From the NCBI RefSeq assembly GCF_003001905.1, contig NZ_PVNE01000003.1, forward strand, positions 124,001-188,000: DNA of 64,000 nt, in the 5' to 3' direction. Shown in pieces: positions 8,801-17,329 of the stretch. The notes beneath the pieces are model-generated. The model was not told where the DNA came from, searched no databases, and worked only from the letters and a program-made list of their open reading frames with translations. This DNA comes from Planifilum fimeticola (lineage in GTDB: Bacteria; Bacillota; Bacilli; Thermoactinomycetales; DSM-44946). The translations under genes and the position numbers were made by a program. The first letter of the stretch is position 1, and every line of letters starts with the position of its first letter.

Positions 8801-9706
8801 TCACCGCTTCCTTTCCAACCTCTCCCGCCACCGGGTTCCCACATCCAGTATTCCCAAAACGAGCAGCAGAAAGGCTGCCGGAGGGATGAACAAAGCGAGA
8901 ACGGCGAACCACAACCAGCCCCGGCTCATTCCTTTGCGGTGAAGCAGAAAGGAAAGAAAGGACAAGCCCTGCACCGCGAACAGGATGTCGAGGATCATGA
9001 AGGAACCCGCGAAAAAGGAATACGCCCAGCTTTCCGCATCAAACAGAAGAGCGGCGACGCACGACACAAGGTAATAAAAGAGAAAAGATCTGGGAAAACG
9101 CCACCGGTGAAACGGAGGCAGCCGCTTATCGGGGAAACCGAAGCGGATGAGAAGCTTTCTTCCCGCCCAGACGCTGAGAAGAACGGTCGGAACGGTCAGC
9201 ACGGCCAAAAAAAGAGGGAGCACCGCCGCCAGCGGCGGAAGCGGGGGGACAGAGGCATCCGGAACGGAATTTTGGACCATCTCCGCCGCCAGGTCCCACT
9301 GCTCCTGCCAGAGCCGCTGGAATTCCGCTAGCACTCCAAAACCGTACTGGGCCGCCGCCAACCCCAAAAGCAGCACGGCGGCGCCGGCGACCAATCCGGC
9401 GAGTACCACATCGGTTCCCGATGAAGAGGATGAACGATAAAACGCCCCCATCACCATTCCCGTCGCCGCGGCAAAAACAACCCCGATCATCCATAACGGA
9501 TGGAGCAGGATCAGGGTGAGGACGCCGATGACCGCGGCAGGGGGAACGGCGGAGGGCCAGGAATGTTTTGCCGTATACAGGAAAAAAGGCAAGGGCAAAA
9601 ACCAGATTGTCAGGATGGAAAGGGGAGTAAAGAGCGAGGCGATCAGCACCGTGAAAACCCCACAGAGGATCACCCCGTCGCGGACCTTGCCGTTAGGTCC
9701 CGTCAA
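8801..9706 (-). CDS. yybS: YybS family (DUF2232) integral membrane protein
   Basis: 301 aa with about eight hydrophobic segments (for example residues 13-45, 52-85, 100-120, 160-185, 210-235, 245-265 and 270-290). The place directly upstream of gdpP and the overall layout match YybS/DUF2232, a multi-pass protein of unknown function that resembles the S components of ECF transporters. No catalytic motif is visible. A 116-nt gap to gdpP contains no clear terminator, so the genes are likely co-transcribed. Confidence 0.85.
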   Translation of the reverse strand: MTGPNGKVRDGVILCGVFTVLIASLFTPLSILTIWFLPLPFFLYTAKHSWPSAVPPAAVIGVLTLILLHPLWMIGVVFAAATGMVMGAFYRSSSSSGTDVVLAGLVAGAAVLLLGLAAAQYGFGVLAEFQRLWQEQWDLAAEMVQNSVPDASVPPLPPLAAVLPLFLAVLTVPTVLLSVWAGRKLLIRFGFPDKRLPPFHRWRFPRSFLFYYLVSCVAALLFDAESWAYSFFAGSFMILDILFAVQGLSFLSFLLHRKGMSRGWLWFAVLALFIPPAAFLLLVLGILDVGTRWRERLERKR

Positions 9707-9713
9707 GTTGCCT

Positions 9714-10025
9714 TCACCTCTTGTTCATGTGTTGCTCCAGCGAGGATAGATCGCCGTACCAGTTTTCCAATTGATGACCTTCCCGGGTATGCTCCCTGAG
9801 TTTGCTCACCACCGCCTGGTCCAGTTCGCGGAAGGAGATCCCGACCCTTCGGGCCAGCACGTAGGTGACCACGACGAGGCTGGCCAGGCTGTCCAGGATC
9901 AGATGCTGGTTGGCGTGATGAAGTCCCTTGAACAAATTGGCGATCTGATCCAGGACTTCGGTTTTCAACCAGTCAATGACTTTCAGGTTCTTCGCTATCT
10001 GCATCCCTCGCTCCGGATGGCTCAT
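9714..10025 (-). CDS. MazG-like family protein
   Basis: A 103-aa all-helical protein (MSHPERGMQIAKNLKVIDWLKTEVLDQIANLF, then ANQHLILDSLASLVVVTYVLARRVGISFRELDQAVVSKL). This matches the short MazG-like family found between rpsR and yybS in Paenibacillus and Thermoactinomycetaceae. True MazG enzymes cleave NTPs with an EExxE metal motif, which is not obvious here, so enzymatic activity is uncertain. The ATG at 10025 is preferred over a TTG at 10052 because GGAGGAGG lies about 9 nt before it. It is 8 nt from yybS and starts the yybS-gdpP-rplI-dnaB run. Confidence 0.72.
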   Translation of the reverse strand: MSHPERGMQIAKNLKVIDWLKTEVLDQIANLFKGLHHANQHLILDSLASLVVVTYVLARRVGISFRELDQAVVSKLREHTREGHQLENWYGDLSSLEQHMNKR

Positions 10026-10226
10026 GGGCGCGTCCTCCTCCGATGCGTTCAAGGGGGTGAGGTGGCGACGTCGGTTCCGGGGCCATCCCTCTCCGAAAAG
10101 CCTCCGGCACCGTCCGGATACTCACACTCCCCCGTAAAAGGACTCCTCCAAAAGGATGGGGAGAGAGCCGTCACGAGGTATGTTCAACAAATCCCCGGGA
10201 TTTTCCTCCTTTCCCTTTCGCGCAAG

Positions 10227-10245
10227 AAAAAAAGGCCCGAAGGCC
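10227..10245 (-). terminator. Terminator of the rpsF-ssb-rpsR operon
   Basis: On the minus strand GGCC-TTCG-GGCC followed by a run of T residues, directly after the rpsR stop. Confidence 0.85.
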
Positions 10246-10252
10246 GCAGTGA

Positions 10253-10480
10253 TCAGTCGGTGGTATAGGGCAGAAGCGCCATTTGCCTGGCCCGCTTGAT
10301 GGCCCGGGTCAGCTGCCGCTGATACTTGGACGAGGTGCCCGTCACCCGGCGCGGCAGGATTTTCCCCCGCTCACTGATGAACTTGCGCAGCAAGTCCACA
10401 TCTTTATAGTCGATGTACTCGATCTTGTTGACCGTGAAATAGCAGACTTTCCGACGCTTGTGTCCACGACGGCGCGCCAT
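10253..10480 (-). CDS. rpsR: 30S ribosomal protein S18
   Basis: Small-subunit protein that binds S6 and the 16S central domain. The 75-aa sequence has the family core ([49 protein letters not shown]). The N-terminus [15 protein letters not shown] keeps a single Cys and no zinc pair. It closes the rpsF-ssb-rpsR operon and is followed by a strong terminator. Confidence 0.97.
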   Translation of the reverse strand: MARRRGHKRRKVCYFTVNKIEYIDYKDVDLLRKFISERGKILPRRVTGTSSKYQRQLTRAIKRARQMALLPYTTD

Positions 10481-10517
10481 CGGAATCCCCCCTTCCGGTC
10501 AGATTTCCGTCTACCGA

Positions 10518-10958
10518 TTAAAAGGGCAGATCGTCGTCGGAGATATCAATCGGCTTTCCGTCGTCCGCAAAGGGATCATCCATCTCGTTCCGGCTTTTCC
10601 CGAACGGATCTCCCTCGACGGCCGATCCGGAACGTCCGCCGGCCGGCTCGAGGAACTGAACCGTGTCCGCCACCACTTCGGCCACCTTGATCCGCCGCCC
10701 TTCGCTGTTTTCGAAGCTCCGGATCTGCAGCCGTCCGTCCACGCCGACCAGGCGTCCCTTTTTCAGGTAGTTGGCGCAGGTTTCGGCCAGCTGTCGCCAG
10801 GTGACGATGTTGATGAAATCGGCTTCCCGTTCCCCCTGCTGATTGGTGAACCGCCGATTTACCGCCAGGGTGAAGGTGGTGACGGCCACGCCGTTCGGCG
10901 TGTACCGGAGTTCGGGATCCTGCGCGAGACGACCGACCAAAATCACCCGATTGATCAT
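10518..10958 (-). CDS. ssb: Single-stranded DNA-binding protein
   Basis: Coats single-stranded DNA in replication, repair and recombination. The OB fold covers residues 1-108 ([44 protein letters not shown]). The C-terminal tail is acidic and ends in DDLPF, the tip that recruits partner proteins. 146 aa is short but normal for this gene when the linker is reduced. It lies between rpsF and rpsR as in most Bacillota. Confidence 0.97.
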   Translation of the reverse strand: MINRVILVGRLAQDPELRYTPNGVAVTTFTLAVNRRFTNQQGEREADFINIVTWRQLAETCANYLKKGRLVGVDGRLQIRSFENSEGRRIKVAEVVADTVQFLEPAGGRSGSAVEGDPFGKSRNEMDDPFADDGKPIDISDDDLPF

Positions 10959-11002
10959 AAGAACCTCTCCCTTTTGGGTTTCTCTATCCGCGACGATCCC
11001 CT

Positions 11003-11293
11003 TTACCGCTCATCGATGTTGATGACCATATGCCGAATCACATTGTCGTCGAGCCGCAGGTTCCGCTCCAGTTCCTTCACGGTGTCGGTCTCGGACTTGA
11101 ACTGGACGACGGTGTAGACCCCTTCCCGCAATTTTTTGATGGGATAGGCCAGACGACGTTTTCCCATATCCTGCGTCTCCAGGATTTCCCCGCCGTTTTG
11201 GGTGATGACGGATTGCACCTTTTCCCGGTTGTTTTTCAGGGATTCCTCATCGAGATCCGGGCGGGTGATGTACATCAACTCGTACTTCCGCAA
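11003..11293 (-). CDS. rpsF: 30S ribosomal protein S6
   Basis: Binds S18 and the central domain of 16S rRNA. The start is decided by the ribosome site: AAGGAGG lies 8 nt before a TTG at 11293, giving (M)[17 protein letters not shown] as in Bacillus. The GTG nine bases upstream (11302) abuts the ribosome site and would be too close. The ferredoxin-like fold ends at [10 protein letters not shown]; 96 aa is normal. First gene of the rpsF-ssb-rpsR operon. Confidence 0.95.
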   Translation of the reverse strand: MRKYELMYITRPDLDEESLKNNREKVQSVITQNGGEILETQDMGKRRLAYPIKKLREGVYTVVQFKSETDTVKELERNLRLDDNVIRHMVINIDER

Positions 11294-11368
11294 CGGTTCC
11301 ACCTCCTTCTGGACTCAAGCGGCCCCCTTTCGGGAGCAAGGAGTAGCTTTCTTGACTGACAACGATAG

Positions 11369-11397
11369 ATTGTATCAGAGACTTGACGGGAAGGCAA
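11369..11397 (-). promoter_or_regulatory. Sigma-A promoter of rpsF-ssb-rpsR
   Basis: On the minus strand TTGCCT (11397-11392), 17-nt spacer, TACAAT (11374-11369), about 75 nt upstream of the rpsF start. Confidence 0.8.
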
Positions 11398-11576
11398 GGG
11401 TTGTTCCCGCTTTCTCCCCTGGAGATTGAAGCTTTTCGCAATAGGCGGACGCGGCGGAGAACATCGCGGACAGGCGGTTTCGACCGGCATCCTGCCATCC
11501 CCGTCCGGACAGAATACCGCTCATATGTTCGATTTTACCGAATCTTGGATGTCCTGTCCACCCGTCATGAAATCCT

Positions 11577-12677
11577 TCAAACGGAAAAGCGGAAATGCAT
11601 CACGTCGCCGTCTAGCACCACATAATCCTTTCCTTCCAGACGGACCATCCCCCGTTCCCGGGCCTGGGCCATGGAACCGGCGGCGATCAGATCCTCGTAG
11701 GCGACCACCTCGGCCCGGATAAATCCCCTCTCAAAATCCGAGTGAATCACCCCCGCCGCCTGGGGGGCCTTGGTTCCCTCCCGGATCGTCCAGGCGCGGA
11801 CCTCCTTTTCGCCGGCGGTGAAATAGGTGATCAGCCCCAGCAGCCGGTAAGCGGCCGCCACCAAACGGTCCAGCCCCGATGCCTTGAGGCCCAGTTCCTC
11901 GAGGAACTGGCGGCGTTCCTCGTCCTCCAGTTCGGCGATCTCCGCCTCCAACCGGGCACAAATCGGAATGACGCCGGCTCCTTCCGCCGCGGCGATCCGC
12001 CGGACGGTCTGAACGTGCGGATTGGCATCGGGGTCCGCCGCGTCCTCTTCACCCACGTTGGCGGCATAAAGCACTTTTTTGAACGTCAGCAGATTGAGAT
12101 GGCGAACCCGTTCCCGCTCTTCCTCACTCAGGCCGATCCGCCGGGCGGGGATTCCTTCGGCGAGACCCTCCCGCAGCTTGAGCAGAGCTTCGTGCTCTTG
12201 CGCCACCTCCTTGTCCCCGCTCTTTTTTTGGCGGGCGGTCCGCTCCAGGCGGCGCTCCACCGACTCCAGATCAGCCAGGACGAGCTCCAGGTTGATCGTC
12301 TCGATATCCCCTTCGGGATCCACCTTTCCGTCCACGTGGGTGATGTTTTCATCCTCAAAACAGCGCACGACGTGGGTGATCGCGTCCACTTCCCGGATGT
12401 GGGCCAGAAACTTGTTGCCCAAACCCTCTCCGCGGCTGGCGCCCTTCACCAGGCCCGCGATATCGACGAACTGGAAGCTGGTGGGGACGACTCGCTGGGG
12501 ATTGAAAAGTTTCGCCAAACGGTCCAGCCGGTCGTCGGGCACATCCACCACTCCCACGTTGGGGTCGATCGTGCAGAAGGGGTAGTTGGCCGACTCGGCT
12601 CCCGCACGGGTAATCGCATTGAACAAGGTCGATTTGCCGACGTTGGGCAGACCGACGATTCCGGTCACAAGCGGCAT
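11577..12677 (-). CDS. ychF: Redox-regulated ATPase YchF (OLA1 family)
   Basis: P-loop protein of the Obg group that prefers ATP to GTP and associates with ribosomes under stress. G1 motif [13 protein letters not shown] is at residues 8-20; [19 protein letters not shown] is G3; a coiled-coil insert follows ([19 protein letters not shown]), then a C-terminal TGS-like domain ([29 protein letters not shown]). The ATG at 12677 gives 366 aa, the standard length, and follows GGGAG. A TATAAT at about 12728-12733 on the minus strand marks its promoter. Confidence 0.95.
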   Translation of the reverse strand: MPLVTGIVGLPNVGKSTLFNAITRAGAESANYPFCTIDPNVGVVDVPDDRLDRLAKLFNPQRVVPTSFQFVDIAGLVKGASRGEGLGNKFLAHIREVDAITHVVRCFEDENITHVDGKVDPEGDIETINLELVLADLESVERRLERTARQKKSGDKEVAQEHEALLKLREGLAEGIPARRIGLSEEERERVRHLNLLTFKKVLYAANVGEEDAADPDANPHVQTVRRIAAAEGAGVIPICARLEAEIAELEDEERRQFLEELGLKASGLDRLVAAAYRLLGLITYFTAGEKEVRAWTIREGTKAPQAAGVIHSDFERGFIRAEVVAYEDLIAAGSMAQARERGMVRLEGKDYVVLDGDVMHFRFSV

Positions 12678-12758
12678 ATCCGTCCACTCCCTGTGCATCA
12701 AGCGGTATATTGCATAGATCCTCATCCATTATAGCGGATCCGGATCCTCCTGTCCCGA

Positions 12759-12793
12759 ACAAAAAAGACCCCGACAGGAGGAAGCTCCGTCGG
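12759..12793 (-). terminator. Terminator after the DUF951 gene
   Basis: CCCGAC (12793-12788) pairs with GTCGGG (12774-12769) on the minus strand, with extra stem pairs inside, followed by a T run. It isolates the DUF951 gene from ychF. Confidence 0.8.
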
Positions 12794-12799
12794 GAGAGA

Positions 12800-13027
12800 T
12801 CAAAGGGATCCGGGACGGTTCTCATCCCCGGACGATTCGGCGGAGACCAGAACCCGCTTCATCCGCTTTTCAAAACGGGATCGGGGGAGGAGCACGCTGT
12901 GACCACATCCGGTGCACTTCATCCGGATGTCCATGCCCATTCGGATCACCTTCCAAGCATTGGTTCCGCAGGGATGCGGCTTTTTCATCTCTACGATGTC
13001 ACCCAGATTGAAGACCTTTCGTTGCAC
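12800..13027 (-). CDS. DUF951 family small zinc-ribbon-like protein
   Basis: 75 aa. The core FNLGDIVEMKKPHPCGTNAWKVIRMGMDIRMKCTGCGHSVLLPRSRFEKRMKRVL is the DUF951 signature, found next to ychF and parB in Bacillota. CTGC forms a Cys pair, with another Cys at HPCG, so metal binding is possible; the basic surface fits nucleic-acid binding. Function unknown. The GTG at 13027 is used although its ribosome site is weak. The C-terminal 18 residues are polar and variable. Confidence 0.85.
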   Translation of the reverse strand: MQRKVFNLGDIVEMKKPHPCGTNAWKVIRMGMDIRMKCTGCGHSVLLPRSRFEKRMKRVLVSAESSGDENRPGSL

Positions 13028-13083
13028 CGATGATCACACTCCCGCTCGCTTGCCTTCCATTATAGGAAGCGTCCCGCCTCAAT

Positions 13084-13713
13084 TCAACCGTGGCGGAGGC
13101 TGTCCTCCCGCCCTTCTCCCGCCATCCGCCTCCAGGCACGGAGGATTTCTTCGCTGATCTGCTCCTCGCTGCGGCGCCCGGTTCCCCCCGCTTCGGGCAT
13201 GATGCATTCCCCGACGACAATCCGGATCCGACAGGGGCGGATCCAGACCGCATTTCGGGGCAGGGACCGATCCGTCCCCTCGATATATACGGGGAGGATC
13301 GGCGTGCCGGTCTTGAGCGCCAGATAGGCGGTCCCCTGTTTCAGCTCCCGCATCGGGGCGTTTTCCCGGCGCCCTCCTTCAGGGAACATGCCCAGCACTT
13401 CACCGCTCCGGAGCACGCCGATGGCGGTCTTCAAGGATGTCAGGTCCGCTTTGCCGCGATCCACCGGAAAGGCGCGGAAATGGTGCAAAAACCACCGGGC
13501 CACCGGATGGCGAAAGGATTCCTTCTTCGCCATGAAACGGATCTTTCGCGGAAAGAAGGCCCCGATGTAAAAGGGGTCGAGAAGGCTGAGATGATTGCCC
13601 ACCAAAATGAGGGGCCCCTCCGCCGGAACCCGGTCCAGGCCTTCCACACGGGCCCGATGGTAAATTCGGATCAGACACCGAACGACGGGCTGAAGGATGT
13701 GATACAGCAACAT
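13084..13713 (-). CDS. plsC: 1-acyl-sn-glycerol-3-phosphate acyltransferase (PlsC family)
   Basis: Transfers an acyl chain to lysophosphatidic acid to make phosphatidic acid at the membrane. The family catalytic motif H-x4-D is in NHLSLLDP, with KRFMAKKE-like and FPEGGRR glycerol-phosphate motifs and LPVYIEGTD further on. The ATG at 13713 is selected because AAGGAGGG precedes it by 9 nt; the longer frame to 13794 adds a basic tail without a ribosome site. 209 aa, normal for this class. It is not part of an obvious operon, and B. subtilis lacks a copy at this place. Confidence 0.87.
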   Translation of the reverse strand: MLLYHILQPVVRCLIRIYHRARVEGLDRVPAEGPLILVGNHLSLLDPFYIGAFFPRKIRFMAKKESFRHPVARWFLHHFRAFPVDRGKADLTSLKTAIGVLRSGEVLGMFPEGGRRENAPMRELKQGTAYLALKTGTPILPVYIEGTDRSLPRNAVWIRPCRIRIVVGECIMPEAGGTGRRSEEQISEEILRAWRRMAGEGREDSLRHG

Positions 13714-13806
13714 GTCGAGGTTCCCTCCTTCGGCTTCAACCGTTCGCGATCGCGTTCGGCTTCCGGATCGAGACTTTCCTCTTTTTTTCTCCATTCGACA
13801 AGGGCC

Positions 13807-14850
13807 TCATCGTTCCTCCGAAAAGGGATAAAGTAGAAATAGGGTGAAAAGAAACAGGTTCAAAACCCCGTAAAGGGGGTAAAGAAACTGCACCAGCGGG
13901 ACAAACCCCCACTGGCTGAGTGGAACCAGCGCCGCCATGATGACGAGACCGACCGCCCACCGGGGATAAGGAAAGCGATGGGCGACGCGAAAGACCAACC
14001 CGTGCATGTTGCTGACGGCGGTCGTGTAGATGGCGAACCAGAGGACCAGGGAGATGATCAGATTCCAGGTTGTCGAATAATCTCGGATCAGGGCGAACAG
14101 GGGGATGTTGTACTGGGATATGAGATGGGACACCTTGAGCAGCGACGCGTTGTAGAGCCCGGCGATCACCGCGAGGCAAGACGCCCCCAACAAGCTGGCA
14201 ATCCATATCTCCGCCGGGTGACGGATCTGGGAACCCATGGTGGAAAGGACGGCGAGCAGTGAAATCATGTTGAAGGCGGCATAGGTGATGGCCGACGGCC
14301 ACACCGGAAACAGGGAATTCTCCGGTTCCGGTTCGACCAGGCCGGCGGTCTCCCCGCCCGACCCGAGAGCCTGAAAGCAGACGAGGATCAAAATCGCCGT
14401 CAACACCGGCATCAACAGCGTGTTGAGGGACATGATCCCCCTCAGATCGAAAAAGAGGACCAGCACCACCGCAACCGCCATCAACAGCGTTCCCAGCGTG
14501 AACGAACCGTTCCACTGCTCCAGGGTGGCTCCGCTCCCCGCCACCATGACCAGGACGCCCGTCAACAGGGACAGGATGACAAAGCCGTCAAAATACCGGG
14601 CCAGCTTTGGCCCGATCACCTCCTGGAGCACTTCCGAGTAGTGGTGCGTCCGCTTCTTCCAACCGATGTGGAGAATGATGACGCTCGCCGCAAAGTAGAG
14701 CGCCATCGAAAGGAAGATCCCGTACCGGCCCTCCTCCCCGTAGGAACCGAAAAACTCCCATATTTCCCTGCCGGAAGCGAAGCCCGCACCAATGGTCGTG
14801 CCGACAATCGTCATGCTGATCCGGAAGGACTGTCCGAGATTGATCCGCAT
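13807..14850 (-). CDS. YkvI-type membrane transporter (LeuT-fold-like)
   Basis: 347 aa with about ten transmembrane segments. The N-terminus ISMTIVGTTIGAGFASGREIWEFF has the broken first helix with a GAGFASG turn, typical of APC/LeuT-fold amino-acid carriers and of the YkvI family (COG3949). The substrate is unknown. It is divergently transcribed from yyaC with 100 nt between them. It could act in spore formation or germination because of this neighbour, but that is only inference. Confidence 0.75.
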   Translation of the reverse strand: MRINLGQSFRISMTIVGTTIGAGFASGREIWEFFGSYGEEGRYGIFLSMALYFAASVIILHIGWKKRTHHYSEVLQEVIGPKLARYFDGFVILSLLTGVLVMVAGSGATLEQWNGSFTLGTLLMAVAVVLVLFFDLRGIMSLNTLLMPVLTAILILVCFQALGSGGETAGLVEPEPENSLFPVWPSAITYAAFNMISLLAVLSTMGSQIRHPAEIWIASLLGASCLAVIAGLYNASLLKVSHLISQYNIPLFALIRDYSTTWNLIISLVLWFAIYTTAVSNMHGLVFRVAHRFPYPRWAVGLVIMAALVPLSQWGFVPLVQFLYPLYGVLNLFLFTLFLLYPFSEER

Positions 14851-14888
14851 TCCTCACCATCCCCACCCGTATACGGGTTGTCCTTACA

Positions 14889-14918
14889 TGTATATTTACT
14901 CTCTTTTTCCCGTATACT
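14889..14918 (+). promoter_or_regulatory. Candidate forespore (sigma-F/G-like) promoter of yyaC
   Basis: TGTATA (14889-14894), 18-nt spacer, TATACT (14913-14918). This fits the loose sigma-G/F pattern (TGAATA, 17-18, CATACTA) better than sigma-A and suits a spore gene. The same -10 could also be read by sigma-A. Confidence 0.35.
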
Positions 14919-14951
14919 GGTAAGGATCAAAAATTTCGGAGGTTGTCGGAC

Positions 14952-15539
14952 ATGCGTGAGCTGTTCCATCCTGATTCTGCGGCTTTCACGTTCCCCTACC
15001 GGGTGGAATACACCCACCCCCGGGCTGTGGAGATGTGTGCGGAAAAGCTCACGCAAGCGCTCGGCCCGCTTTCTCCCGGCTCCGAGCTGGTCTGTCTCTG
15101 CATCGGCACCGACCGTTCCACCGGCGATTCCCTCGGCCCCCTGGTCGGCACCATGCTGGAAAAGACGGCAACTCCCTTCCTTCGCATTTACGGAACATTG
15201 GACGAGCCCGTTCACGCCGTCAATCTTCGCGCGACATTGGAGGAGATGAGGAGAAATTTGAAAAACCCGCGGATCATCGCGGTGGATGCCTGTTTGGGAC
15301 ATCTGCAGAGCGTCGGTTCAATCCAGGTGGGAATGGGCCCCCTCAAACCGGGGGCGGGCGTGAACAAAAAGTTGCCCGAAGTGGGCGAGGTTCACATCAC
15401 CGGGATCGTCAACGTCGCCGGTTTCATGGAATATTTCGTCCTGCAGAACACGAGGCTCAGCATCGTCATGAAAATGGCGGACATCATTTCCCGCTCCATC
15501 CAATCCGTCGCTTCCCGGCTGCAACGGGAAGTGACATGA
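14952..15539 (+). CDS. yyaC: YyaC family putative spore protease
   Basis: 195 aa. The core CIGTDRSTGDSLGPLVGTML, AVDACLGHLQSVGSIQVG, GPLKPGAGVNKKLPEVGEVHITGIVNV matches the YyaC family, related in fold to the germination protease Gpr and to hydrogenase maturation proteases. In B. subtilis yyaC is made in the forespore. The ATG at 14952 is preferred over a TTG at 14943, since GGAGG ends at 14942. It is plus-strand, head-on to replication, between two minus-strand genes, and monocistronic. Confidence 0.9.
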   Translation: MRELFHPDSAAFTFPYRVEYTHPRAVEMCAEKLTQALGPLSPGSELVCLCIGTDRSTGDSLGPLVGTMLEKTATPFLRIYGTLDEPVHAVNLRATLEEMRRNLKNPRIIAVDACLGHLQSVGSIQVGMGPLKPGAGVNKKLPEVGEVHITGIVNVAGFMEYFVLQNTRLSIVMKMADIISRSIQSVASRLQREVT

Positions 15540-15606
15540 CCGGTTTTCGCCAGGTTTCAATGGGAAGCGGAAAACCTCACCGCACCCCCGCATCCGAATG
15601 GCTTTC

Positions 15607-16476
15607 TCAGAGAATGGTCAGCGATTGGGGGCGAACGGACACGGACACGGGAGTCTCCCCGACAATTTCCCCGTCGGCGTGGACCACCAGAGGCCGATCG
15701 GCGGATACCCGGATCTCCTTCCCGCGAAGCATCACCACGTAGGGATAGTTGACGTGCCTGCCGCTGAACACCAGCGGAAACAGCCGGAGCAATTTCCACC
15801 GGGAGATCCCCCGGACCAGGCAGATATCCAAAATCCCGTCATCGTTTTTCGCCTCGGGGCAGATCTTCATTCCTCCCCCGTAACAGGAGATATTGGCGAT
15901 GGCAATCAGCCAGACTCCCTCTTCCCGGATGACCTGCCCATCCACCTCCAGGGTGACACCGGTCGGCTGAAAGCGCCGAAGCTCCTTCAGCACGCCGATG
16001 GCGTAGGAACCCTTTCCCCACCTTTGTTTCCACTTCGATTCATTCACCGTCTTGGCCACCTGCCCGTCGAAACCTACGCCGACGGAACTGACCATCACCC
16101 TACCGCCGAAGTCGGCGGTATCCACAGAGCGGGGAGAATGCTTCAACACCCGTTCCAGGGCTTTGACCGGATCCTTGGGAATCCCTTGCGCCGCGGCAAA
16201 ATCATTCCCCGATCCGGCCGGTATGTATCCGAAGGGAACATTCGTTCCCAACAACCCGTTTCCCACCTCGTTGACCGTGCCGTCTCCGCCGACGGCCACC
16301 ACCGCCCGAACACCCATCTTTACCGCCTCCCGGGCCAGCTCCGTCGCATGTCCGGGGCGCTCGGTAAAAGCCACCCTGTAGGGGATCCCCTTATCCCTCA
16401 ATACCGGTTCGATCCGGGACCAACGGGCAAGGCCGCGGCCGTTTCCGGACACCCTGTTGACGATGAAATACCGCAC
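15607..16476 (-). CDS. Diacylglycerol/lipid kinase (YegS/DagK family)
   Basis: ATP-dependent lipid kinase, probably acting on diacylglycerol or a related lipid at the membrane. The catalytic domain shows AVVAVGGDGTVNEVGNGL (nucleotide-binding GGDGT) and YIPAGSGNDFA; the second domain has SVGVGFDGQVAK and VVHADGE. The GTG at 16476 is chosen (GAAAGGGGA upstream), giving 289 aa starting (M)RYFIVNRVSGNGRG, the family N-terminus; the open frame further upstream has no similarity. Exact substrate cannot be told. Confidence 0.87.
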   Translation of the reverse strand: MRYFIVNRVSGNGRGLARWSRIEPVLRDKGIPYRVAFTERPGHATELAREAVKMGVRAVVAVGGDGTVNEVGNGLLGTNVPFGYIPAGSGNDFAAAQGIPKDPVKALERVLKHSPRSVDTADFGGRVMVSSVGVGFDGQVAKTVNESKWKQRWGKGSYAIGVLKELRRFQPTGVTLEVDGQVIREEGVWLIAIANISCYGGGMKICPEAKNDDGILDICLVRGISRWKLLRLFPLVFSGRHVNYPYVVMLRGKEIRVSADRPLVVHADGEIVGETPVSVSVRPQSLTIL

Positions 16477-16606
16477 GCGATTTTCCCCTTTCTCGACGAA
16501 TCGCAGGAAGAGGAAGACCCCACGGCCACCGGGATGCGGTGGACGGTTGAGCTTCCCGCGATCCTCGCGATGTTCTCCCAGCCGTTTTTCTGCGACTCCT
16601 TGACTG

Positions 16607-17311
16607 TTACAAGAACGGTATCGCGTCATAGACGGCAGCGGCGACCACTGCGACGGGCAGAGCGGGCAGCCAGTCGGCCACGCGGATGCGGGTCAGGTTC
16701 AGCAGGTTGAGCCCGATGGCGATGATCATGATCCCGCCGACGGCGGTCAGATCCTCCAGAATCCGATCCAAAAGAGGTCCCTGAAACAACCGGATGATCC
16801 ACTCGGCGGACAGGGCGATCACTCCCTGATAGAGAAAAATGGGGACGGCGGAAAAGAGAACGCCCACACCCAGGGAGGATGTGAAGATGATGGCGGTGAA
16901 TCCGTCCAACATCGCTTTGGTGAACAGCAACTCGTGTTCGCCCTTCAATCCTCCGGCCAAGGCGCCCAAAACGGCCATCGGACCGACGCAGAACACCAGC
17001 GTTGCGGTGATGAATCCGGAGGCGAACCCCTCCTTGTTGCCAAATCGCTCCTCCATCCACCGGCCGAATCGTTTCAGCTGTTCGTCAAGGTGCAGCCAGC
17101 CGCCGACGACTCCTCCCAGCACCAGGGAAACAAGGATGACGATGATGTTCTCGGAACGCATCGCCATGGAAAGCCCCATCACCGTCACCACCAATCCGAC
17201 GCCCTGCATCACCTGCGTTCTCATTTCCTCCCGGAGCCGGGGCAGGATTAACCCCAATAGGGAGCCAAGGACCACTGCGAAGGCGTTTACCACGGTTCCC
17301 AACAGAGCCAT
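16607..17311 (-). CDS. DUF554 family membrane protein (YdfK type)
   Basis: 234 aa with six or seven transmembrane segments; MALLGTVVNAFAVVLGSLLGL is the usual start and TLVFCVGPMAVLGALAGGL is the conserved core. Function unknown; a channel or transporter has been suggested for the family. It begins 18 nt after the end of the cysteine desulfurase gene, so both belong to one transcript. Confidence 0.87.
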   Translation of the reverse strand: MALLGTVVNAFAVVLGSLLGLILPRLREEMRTQVMQGVGLVVTVMGLSMAMRSENIIVILVSLVLGGVVGGWLHLDEQLKRFGRWMEERFGNKEGFASGFITATLVFCVGPMAVLGALAGGLKGEHELLFTKAMLDGFTAIIFTSSLGVGVLFSAVPIFLYQGVIALSAEWIIRLFQGPLLDRILEDLTAVGGIMIIAIGLNLLNLTRIRVADWLPALPVAVVAAAVYDAIPFL

Positions 17312-17329
17312 GATCGGTTCTACCTCCCA